Source: an uncultured Ruminococcus sp. | GTDB lineage: Bacteria; Bacillota; Clostridia; Oscillospirales; Ruminococcaceae | NCBI RefSeq assembly: GCF_902762735.1 | Contig: NZ_CACWPP010000047.1 | Span: 1 to 49,749 of the forward strand | DNA length: 49,749 nucleotides | Reading direction: 5' to 3' | In this document: positions 1-5,920 of the stretch, piece after piece | Numbering within the stretch: position 1 is the stretch's first letter | How the letters are laid out: every line of letters starts with the position of its first letter | Program-made: the position numbers and the translations under genes | Notes under the pieces: generated by a model | The model's input: the letters and a program-made list of their open reading frames with translations, nothing else | Database searches by the model: none | What the model was told of the DNA's origin: nothing

Positions 1-56
1 TTTACTTGTTTTTTTGCTGTTTTTGACAGATATTGGCTGTTCACAGCATGATTTAA

Positions 57-85
57 CCCCATATCCGAGGAGGATATGGGGTTTT
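57..85 (+). terminator. Rho-independent terminator
   Basis: A perfect 10-bp stem (CCCCATATCC / GGATATGGGG) with a 5-nt loop is followed by TTTT on the plus strand. It would end a plus-strand transcript entering from the left of the window. The short T-run makes efficiency uncertain. Confidence 0.6.
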
Positions 86-96
86 GAGACAGACTG

Positions 97-120
97 AAGA
101 GTCTCCCGCAGGAGACTCTT
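97..120 (-). terminator. Hairpin after the secreted-protein gene
   Basis: A perfect 10-bp inverted repeat (AAGAGTCTCC / GGAGACTCTT) with a 4-nt loop lies just downstream of the stop codon of the leftward gene at 137-1165. There is no clear U-tract, so it may be a weak terminator or a 3' stabilising hairpin. Confidence 0.45.
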
Positions 121-136
121 ACTATTATCGAAAAAA

Positions 137-1165
137 TTACTTTCTCTTGGAAACCACAGCAACAGCGCCTGCGATAGCCAGACCTGCCAGTGCCAGACCT
201 GCGGTCGCACCTGTTGCCTGGTTAGTGTTGTCACTTGCCTTAGAAGCATCGCTTGCAGCAGACGAAGTTGTGGTAGTAGTTGTCTTGGTAGTAGTTGTAG
301 TGGTAGTCGAAGCCTTGCTGCTGTCGGCTGCTTTACTGCTGTCAGCCTTACTGTCAGCCTTGCTGTCGGACTTGCTGTCAGAAGCGCTCTCGGACTTGCT
401 TTCAGCCTTTGACTCAGCACCGCTCTCAGTCTTTGACTCTTCCTCAGGCTGAGGCTCATAGGACTTGTTCATTGCCCACTTAGCAGCATAGCCGCTTCTG
501 GTGGTGCCGTCCTCAAATACCTGAGCGCCATCATTTATCTCACCGCTTGCAGCGATAGAGATATGATAGTCGCCTGCACCGCTGATAACAGCATCTTCAC
601 ATGCAACAGAAGTATCAAAACCGTACTCGCCGCCCTGAACGCCTACACACTGGTTCGGGAATGTAGCCTTAGCAGAAGCCTCAGTATCTTTAGGATTGTA
701 GCAATTTCTGAAGTTCCATGTTTCATCAGTCTGGAAAGCGATACCAACGTTGCCGTTCAGTTCAGCATCGGTCTCGATGGTGAAATCAATGCTAACAGTG
801 TCACCCTCACCGGGTATGTAAGAAGGCACGATACCCTCAAAGTTAGTAGCATAGCTGTTGACAACGTTCCATGTCAGATATTCCTGATCGCTCTTGAAAG
901 GTGCAACATCGAGGTGATAGGTCTCGCTGCCCAGTGACAGTGTAACGTTGGTCACTTTAACAGGCTTGTCGCCCATCAGTGCGAAATCACCGTTATCATC
1001 GCTGTCATAATCATCAGCGGGAATATCGGTGGTTATCAGGATAAGATTGAACTTAGTTGTTTCCTTCTCGTCCTTTTTAAGTTCAACAGCGGATGCGGAA
1101 AGTGCCAGACAGGAAGCCGCAACAACAGAAGCCGCCATGCCTGCAAAAATTCTAGTAAGTTTCAT
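137..1165 (-). CDS. Secreted protein with Ser/Thr-rich stalk and C-terminal anchor
   Basis: 342 residues. A classic signal peptide occupies residues 1-26 with a likely cut after ASA. A probably beta-rich extracellular domain (about 27-235) follows, then a Ser/Lys/Glu/Asp stalk, a poly-Thr run, and a C-terminal hydrophobic helix ending in SKRK. The segment before the helix reads NQATGA, resembling NPxTG-type sorting motifs seen in ruminococci rather than canonical LPXTG, so sortase anchoring is inference; a simple membrane anchor is the alternative. It is monocistronic with its own promoter at 1202-1230 and a hairpin after the stop. I do not recognise the globular domain; binding of a surface partner or substrate is only a guess from the architecture. 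Confidence 0.85.
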   Translation of the reverse strand: MKLTRIFAGMAASVVAASCLALSASAVELKKDEKETTKFNLILITTDIPADDYDSDDNGDFALMGDKPVKVTNVTLSLGSETYHLDVAPFKSDQEYLTWNVVNSYATNFEGIVPSYIPGEGDTVSIDFTIETDAELNGNVGIAFQTDETWNFRNCYNPKDTEASAKATFPNQCVGVQGGEYGFDTSVACEDAVISGAGDYHISIAASGEINDGAQVFEDGTTRSGYAAKWAMNKSYEPQPEEESKTESGAESKAESKSESASDSKSDSKADSKADSSKAADSSKASTTTTTTTKTTTTTTSSAASDASKASDNTNQATGATAGLALAGLAIAGAVAVVSKRK

Positions 1166-1201
1166 ATATAAAACTCCCTTCTCCTTTTAAAAGTTAATTA
1201 T

Positions 1202-1230
1202 ATTATAATGTAAAACCCTTAAAATTTCAA
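1202..1230 (-). promoter_or_regulatory. SigA-type promoter of the secreted-protein gene
   Basis: Read on the minus strand: TTGAAA, a 17-bp spacer, TATAAT, about 40 bp upstream of the start codon at 1165. Confidence 0.7.
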
Positions 1231-1476
1231 TACACTATTTTCACAATATTGCCATCGTTTTATTGGCAAACTTGAACAGAAAATTGCATAGATTTTTATG
1301 CAAAACACAAATCTTATTAGCTTATATAATAATTTTATAAATTTATTCCCCTTATCTGCCGTGCAAAATAACTATCAAAAATATAACAATTTGAAAGTCA
1401 GCGCAGCTGCCGCAAAAACGATCTGCCGTTCTTCTTTGCGATGCAGGTCAACTTTGCACCGCCGTGTGCATATAAT
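1231..1476. other. AT-rich intergenic stretch, no gene seen
   Basis: The space between the secreted-protein gene and the phosphoesterase terminator is AT-rich. Short open frames here lack a ribosome binding site and resemble nothing I know. I see only the promoter on its left edge and the terminator on its right edge. Confidence 0.5.
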
Positions 1477-1506
1477 AAAAAAGGCGCACCCCATAACAGC
1501 TGCGCC
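1477..1506 (-). terminator. Terminator of the YfcE-like gene
   Basis: On the minus strand a GGCGCA...TGCGCC hairpin is followed by TTTTTTATT. It sits directly after the stop codon of the leftward gene at 1513-1992. Confidence 0.75.
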
Positions 1507-1512
1507 ATCATC

Positions 1513-1992
1513 TTACAAATTAACGTGATTATGTATCACACCCATGGGCGTGATGTCCAGCCACGCATAGCATGCGGGCTTTCCGTCTCTCGGCTGACCT
1601 GCACTGCCCGGATTGAGTATCATCATATTGCCGCGCTGTTCAAAAAAGCGCTTATGTGTATGACCGAAAAGTGCAAACTGGCATTCCTCCTGCTTTGCCT
1701 TTTCGTATATCCTCTCGACAGAGAAATTAACGCCCCACTTATCGCCGTGTGCCAGAAACATTTTCTTGCCGTCGGGCAGTTCATACACCATGCTTTCGGG
1801 AATGTCGTTGTCGTAATCGCAGTTGCCTTTGACGCATATCATGTTATCATCAAGATAATGCGCTTTCAGCTTGCGGAACTCAGACAGACCGTCGCCCAGA
1901 AAAATAAAGAGATCGGCATCACCGTTGCGTTTTATTATTTTATGCATAGCGGCATAATTGCCGTGCGTATCGGAAAAAACAACGATCCTCAT
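1513..1992 (-). CDS. YfcE/MJ0936-family metallophosphoesterase
   Basis: About 159 residues, a normal length for the small YfcE group of calcineurin-like phosphoesterases. Metal-binding motifs are visible in order: SDTHG near residue 7, FLGDG, GNCD, LAHGD and GHTH, followed by NPGS. These enzymes hydrolyse phosphodiesters in vitro; physiological substrates are poorly defined. I chose the ATG at 1992 (MRIVVFSDTHG) because GGGAGGG precedes it at good spacing and the upstream 11 codons are not family-like. It has its own promoter (2063-2091) and terminator (1477-1506), so it is probably monocistronic. Confidence 0.9.
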   Translation of the reverse strand: MRIVVFSDTHGNYAAMHKIIKRNGDADLFIFLGDGLSEFRKLKAHYLDDNMICVKGNCDYDNDIPESMVYELPDGKKMFLAHGDKWGVNFSVERIYEKAKQEECQFALFGHTHKRFFEQRGNMMILNPGSAGQPRDGKPACYAWLDITPMGVIHNHVNL

Positions 1993-2062
1993 AATGACCC
2001 TCCCCCGCTGTGACTGTGCGACCATGCACGCATATTATGCATATTTCCCAGAAGTCTAGTCT

Positions 2063-2091
2063 ATTATAGCACATTTAAATAAAAAAATCAA
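2063..2091 (-). promoter_or_regulatory. Promoter of the YfcE-like gene
   Basis: Minus-strand TTGATT, 17-bp spacer, TATAAT with an extended TGC before the -10 box. Confidence 0.65.
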
Positions 2092-2144
2092 GAGAAAATA
2101 TGCAAGTATATTAATATTTACAATTTTTTAAGGAGAATAAACTT

Positions 2145-2393
2145 ATGAACCACCAAAATCCCGTATCTAAAGACATTCAGCCGCTGTTGAGCGAAGCCGC
2201 AAAAAAACTGGGTATACCTCCCGAACAGCTTGCCGCACATCTGCAAAACGGAGATCTTTCCCGCGCCATGCAGAACATGCCGCCCTCGCAGCAGCAGATG
2301 CTGAAAAAAACCCTTTCAGACAAAAACGCCTGCGAGCGGCTGATGAATTCACCGCAGGCTCAGGCACTTATCAAAAAGCTCTCGGGCAAATGA
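2145..2393 (+). CDS. Small conserved protein of unknown function (first of three)
   Basis: 82 residues, preceded by AAGGAG at good spacing. Predicted helical, with a pattern (EAAKKLGIPPEQLAAHL...) reminiscent of small helical-bundle proteins found in clostridia; I know no function. Its stop codon overlaps the start region of the next gene (ATGA at 2390), so the three small genes 2145-3044 look translationally coupled in one operon. No signal peptide or membrane segment. A shared terminator lies at 3044-3076. I infer only that the three products act together. Confidence 0.75.
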   Translation: MNHQNPVSKDIQPLLSEAAKKLGIPPEQLAAHLQNGDLSRAMQNMPPSQQQMLKKTLSDKNACERLMNSPQAQALIKKLSGK

Positions 2394-2785
2394 CTTTTAC
2401 GCAAGGGGGTGATCTTACGGACGACCTTATGAACAAACTTCGGAACGTGCTGAATGATGAAGACAGCATGAATCAGATACGCGAACTTGCGGGCATGCTG
2501 AGCAGCGATGCATCTTCCTCGCCCGAACAGCCTTCTGCGCCAAACGTCCCGCCGTCCGAAATGCAGGGCATTGACCCTGTCAAGCTGATGCAGCTGGGGC
2601 AGGTGATACAGTCAGCATCCCGCGATGACAACAATATACGTCTGCTCACCGCCCTGCGCCCCCTGCTTCGCGAAGAAAGTCAGCTGAAACTTGACCGCGT
2701 GATAAAGCTGTACCGCCTGATGAACCTTTATCCTGCCCTGAAACAGAGCGGTCTTGGAGGAGGCGATCTGCTTGGACTTTTCTGA
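2390..2785 (+). CDS. Small acidic/helical protein of unknown function (second of three)
   Basis: 131 residues from the ATG at 2390 that overlaps the previous stop. An unusually strong ribosome-binding sequence, AAGGGGGTGAT (2403-2413), lies inside the reading frame, so translation may instead start at the ATG at 2429, although that spacing is rather long. The protein has an N-terminal helical part, a Ser/Pro-rich linker near residues 40-60 and a helical C-terminal half ending in GGGDLLGLF. The gene overlaps the third small gene. Function unknown. Confidence 0.75.
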   Translation: MTFTQGGDLTDDLMNKLRNVLNDEDSMNQIRELAGMLSSDASSSPEQPSAPNVPPSEMQGIDPVKLMQLGQVIQSASRDDNNIRLLTALRPLLREESQLKLDRVIKLYRLMNLYPALKQSGLGGGDLLGLF

Positions 2786-3044
2786 CTCACAGTTCACCAA
2801 AATGCAGGAAGATGCCCTGCGCCGCGTAATGGAGATGCAGCAGCGTTCACGAAACGCCGTCAGCGGAGAACCGCCGCCTTCTCCCACGCCGCAGCAAAAG
2901 CCGCCGCCGAATGTTCTCGGCAGTCTGTTCGGCGGCATAAAGATAGATGAGGAGAAAGCTCTGATAGCGCTCCTCATCTACATTCTCTACAAAAACGGTG
3001 CAGACATCAAGCTGCTGCTGGGGCTTGCATATCTGCTTCTTTAA
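2772..3044 (+). CDS. Small protein with hydrophobic C-terminus (third of three)
   Basis: About 90 residues from a TTG start at 2772, chosen because GGAGGAGG at 2756-2763 sits at ideal spacing; an upstream in-frame TTG at 2754 lies before this site. The protein has a charged N-terminal helix, a Pro-rich middle (about residues 40-55) and a hydrophobic C-terminal half with a run ending LLLGLAYLLL, so membrane association is likely. It overlaps the preceding gene by 14 nt, implying coupled translation. It may anchor the products of the two genes before it; that is inference. Confidence 0.7.
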   Translation: MDFSDSQFTKMQEDALRRVMEMQQRSRNAVSGEPPPSPTPQQKPPPNVLGSLFGGIKIDEEKALIALLIYILYKNGADIKLLLGLAYLLL

Positions 3045-3076
3045 AAGGCTTTTGCGGTTGCAAAGCCTTTTTCTTT
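3044..3076 (+). terminator. Terminator of the three-gene operon
   Basis: Hairpin AAAGGCTTTTGC / GCAAAGCCTTT followed by TTTCTTTT. The A-rich left arm may also work on the minus strand for the convergent SDR gene. Confidence 0.75.
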
Positions 3077-3095
3077 TCGGGATCTTCCGAGCTGT

Positions 3096-3857
3096 TCAGT
3101 CCGTTTTTTTGCCCGATTGCAGCTGTCCTGTAAACGCCAGTGAGAGCTTTCTCGGCGCGAGCTGAGCCGCTTTAGCCGCCAGTCCCAGTCCCCTTTCGGG
3201 CACGATTATCAGCGTCCCCGCGAACATGCCTTCGACTGCTTTTTTTGCACAATATTCAGCCGAGATCGCCTTAACACCGAACTGCGCATTCGCCACATCG
3301 TTAAACTCGGTGTCAACAGGACCCGGACAAAGTGCTGAGATCTTCACCTTGCTGTCAGCCATTTTCAGCTCCTCATAGATCGAACCTGTCAGGCTGGTAA
3401 CATAGGCTTTTGTGGCATAATAAGCAGCCATCAGCGGACCGCCCGGCATAAGTCCCGCCGACGATGCCACATTCAGTATATAGCCCCTGTCCTCTGCAAT
3501 AAAGCTTTTCAAAAACAGCTTTGTCAGTATGTGCAGACCTTTCACGTTCGTGTCGATCATTCTCAGCTCGTCCTCGAGGGGTATCTCATCAAAGCGCCCC
3601 AGCTTTCCGAAGCCTGCGTTGTTGACCAGCACAGTCAGCCGCTCGTCTTTCAGCTCCTCATAGAGCCGTCTGCACTCCTCTTCCTTTGAAATATCGCAGG
3701 CGATCACCCTGCTGTCATTAAGCTCTTCTGCCAGCTCTTTGAGCCTGTCCTCGCGCCTTGCTGCCAGTATCACCCTGAAACCGCGCCTGTCCAGTTCCCT
3801 TGCTATCTCTCTGCCTATCCCCGAACTTGCGCCTGTGACCAATGCAGTTCTTGCCAT
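3096..3857 (-). CDS. Short-chain dehydrogenase/reductase (SDR family)
   Basis: About 253 residues, the standard length for a classical SDR. The NAD(P) loop TGASSGIG is at residues 8-15, the NNAG motif follows the fourth strand, and the catalytic YxxxK appears as YYATK with a Ser upstream in the VASSAG segment. The substrate cannot be deduced; the sequence recalls the DltE/YqjQ-like SDRs of Firmicutes. I chose ATG 3857 because AAAGGA precedes it and the promoter lies within the longer open frame, so the extra 33 upstream codons cannot be translated. The promoter region carries a perfect palindrome, suggesting repression by a dedicated regulator. Confidence 0.9.
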   Translation of the reverse strand: MARTALVTGASSGIGREIARELDRRGFRVILAARREDRLKELAEELNDSRVIACDISKEEECRRLYEELKDERLTVLVNNAGFGKLGRFDEIPLEDELRMIDTNVKGLHILTKLFLKSFIAEDRGYILNVASSAGLMPGGPLMAAYYATKAYVTSLTGSIYEELKMADSKVKISALCPGPVDTEFNDVANAQFGVKAISAEYCAKKAVEGMFAGTLIIVPERGLGLAAKAAQLAPRKLSLAFTGQLQSGKKTD

Positions 3858-3877
3858 ATCCATCATTCCTTTCCGCA

Positions 3878-3931
3878 TATAATATCTGCATCTGTTACAG
3901 ATATTATACAACGCCTTGCCCGCGATGTCAA
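3878..3931 (-). promoter_or_regulatory. Consensus promoter with overlapping palindromic operator (SDR gene)
   Basis: Minus strand: TTGACA (3926-3931), 17-bp spacer, TATAAT (3903-3908). A perfect 11-bp inverted repeat, TATAATATCTG (3878-3888) and CAGATATTATA (3898-3908), overlaps the -10 box and the expected start point. Such geometry is typical of repressor operators; which regulator binds is unknown. Confidence 0.65.
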
Positions 3932-3932
3932 G

Positions 3933-3974
3933 AAAAAAACAGCCATAGTCTCCCAAATCAGGGAAACTATGGCT
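3933..3974 (-). terminator. Terminator of the acidic membrane-anchored protein gene
   Basis: Minus-strand hairpin with 14-nt arms (AGCCATAGTTTCCC / GGGAGACTATGGCT, one non-Watson-Crick position) followed by GTTTTTT. It lies downstream of the stop at 4018 and abuts the SDR promoter. Confidence 0.85.
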
Positions 3975-4017
3975 GAAACTATTCGCTCATATAACGATCA
4001 TCGTTCAAAGCGCCTTA

Positions 4018-5679
4018 TTATGCGCGTTCATCACTCTCAGCTTCGTTCAGCTCGGTCTCGAACTGATCCCAGTCAAAATCGTCATCATCGAAGCTATACT
4101 CATAGTCGTCATCATCAGTCTCATAGCCGCTCAGGCTGCCTGCGCTGCTTGCACTGCTGAACAGCTGGTTGTACATATCATCGCCCAGCTTTTCCTTCAT
4201 CTTGTTCTGGAAGCCTTCCAGATCGCACTCTTCGAGGTACTTGTTCATTTCCTCTTCATTCAGTGCATTGTAGATCTTAGCATCAGAACCGGGCAGTTCA
4301 ACGTCAGAAGCCTCAGTTTTCTTGCAGGTCACGTTCATGGTCAGTGCTTTCTCGCCGTTGTAGCCGAGATCGAAAGTAACATCAACATTGTCCTCATCGG
4401 AAGCAGATGCTATCTCACACCAGCCCGACATAGCATTGCCATCTTCATCGCTCTTAACATCAACTCTGATAGTGCCGCTGAAATTATCGCCAACTGTCTT
4501 GACATCCTTGACGTCATAAACGATCGCCATCTTCTCAGCATCATCTTCCTTAACACTGATGGTGTATTTGCCGTTTACAGTCTCATCAACAGATTTGAAT
4601 GCGCCGTAAGCAGTCATTGAAGTACCATCGCCGGAATCAAATGTCATGTCGATGCCCTCAGCATCATCGCTGCTGACAACAACATACTTCAGCTCGCCTT
4701 CCTCACCGTCAGGTGTAAGAGTGAAGCCCATGAAATCGCCGTTTTCATTCTCATATGTCTCGAGAGCTACCTTGCTTTCCTCTTCGATCTCGCCCTTTAC
4801 CTGCTCAAGCAGCTTGTCGATGTTCTCTTCATAGGAAGGCGCAGTGGTCTCAGAACCGCCCTGTACTGTCTGCACCTGAGCGAGTGCCTGCTCAACGCCC
4901 TGCTCGTACAGCTTCTTGATATTCTCGTCAGTCTTTGCCTTTTCCAGAACAGCAGTAGCTATCTTCTGTGCATCAGCGCTTGTTACCTCATAGCTCTTGG
5001 AAGTGTACTCATAGCTGATGCCGTCGATGTCACCGCTCTTGGTGCCGTTCTCCTTTGCTTCGGGGAAGTTATCCTTTATCAGCTGTTCATACTCATTGAT
5101 GTCAGCCTCGAAAGCCTCAGCATCAAAGTCGATGTCAGCCTGCTCAGCAGCCTGTGTCAGCTCGCTCATATCCACGCCTGCCTGCTCCTGGATATACTTC
5201 TGAGCATCTTCCTTGCTCACCTTGATATATGCATCAGACAGTTCGGGTATCCTTACGAATGCCTCATCGCTGTTCTCTCTGCTCAGGACCTCGTTTATTG
5301 TCATAAGGTCCTCGCCGCCGTAGGTCAGTGTTATGTCGCCGCCTTCGTTGCCGCCCTTCTGCTTGCTGGAGATCTTCATGCCAATATCCTTTGGCGCATT
5401 GTCCATCTCCTTGGTAACGGCAGTGCCGAAGCTGATATTGAAAGTACCTTCATAAGCAAAGTCAGTCTCGCCCGTAGCGATGTCCTGCGCTCTGCTCAGT
5501 GTATTGCTGATGTTCTCAGCCATAACGCTTATCTTAGGTGAAGCGGTAGTACTGCTCTTGCCCTTGTCAGCACCTTTCCCGCCGTCTTTATTTAAAACAT
5601 AATAACCAACACCCGAGCCTACTATCGACAGACCCAGAACACCTGCCAATACAGGTGTAAGTACGTTTTTCTTTACCAT
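4018..5679 (-). CDS. Membrane-anchored extracellular acidic protein, unknown function
   Basis: About 553 residues from the ATG at 5679, which follows AGGAGGT. One N-terminal transmembrane segment (about 8-27, LAGVLGLSIVGSGVGYYVL) acts as an uncleaved anchor or signal. The rest is a large, Asp/Glu-rich, probably extracytoplasmic region with repeated short beta-like stretches and a strongly acidic C-terminal tail of Asp/Tyr/Phe clusters (about the last 30 residues). The overall look matches lipoprotein-like or DUF6583-like surface proteins of gut clostridia, but I cannot assign a family. Monocistronic, with promoter 5782-5810 and a strong terminator. Confidence 0.85.
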   Translation of the reverse strand: MVKKNVLTPVLAGVLGLSIVGSGVGYYVLNKDGGKGADKGKSSTTASPKISVMAENISNTLSRAQDIATGETDFAYEGTFNISFGTAVTKEMDNAPKDIGMKISSKQKGGNEGGDITLTYGGEDLMTINEVLSRENSDEAFVRIPELSDAYIKVSKEDAQKYIQEQAGVDMSELTQAAEQADIDFDAEAFEADINEYEQLIKDNFPEAKENGTKSGDIDGISYEYTSKSYEVTSADAQKIATAVLEKAKTDENIKKLYEQGVEQALAQVQTVQGGSETTAPSYEENIDKLLEQVKGEIEEESKVALETYENENGDFMGFTLTPDGEEGELKYVVVSSDDAEGIDMTFDSGDGTSMTAYGAFKSVDETVNGKYTISVKEDDAEKMAIVYDVKDVKTVGDNFSGTIRVDVKSDEDGNAMSGWCEIASASDEDNVDVTFDLGYNGEKALTMNVTCKKTEASDVELPGSDAKIYNALNEEEMNKYLEECDLEGFQNKMKEKLGDDMYNQLFSSASSAGSLSGYETDDDDYEYSFDDDDFDWDQFETELNEAESDERA

Positions 5680-5781
5680 AATGCTACCTCCTGAAAATAT
5701 CATCATCTATTTATTTGATCTCTGACCGCCGACCATGACCCCCACAGTCTCAGCCGGCATATTGCTTTGATATGCATCTTA

Positions 5782-5810
5782 AATATAGCATAATTTTCCG
5801 CCGCTGTCAA
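5782..5810 (-). promoter_or_regulatory. Promoter of the acidic membrane-anchored protein
   Basis: Minus strand TTGACA, 17-bp spacer ending in TGC, TATATT. About 100 bp upstream of the start codon at 5679, leaving a longish 5' leader. Confidence 0.7.
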
Positions 5811-5920
5811 TAGTAAATCTATTACAAAATAGTTCGACAGCAGTTACAAATTTGGTTATTTTCGGGCATTTCCGAATGTTCGGTGAGGGCATTATGTGTG
5901 CTGTGTGAAATCGCGGTGAA

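Noticed and set aside
84-452. Plus-strand frame with poly-Val and Leu/Ser repeats
   Set aside because: Antisense of the poly-Thr and Ser/Asp stalk of the secreted protein.
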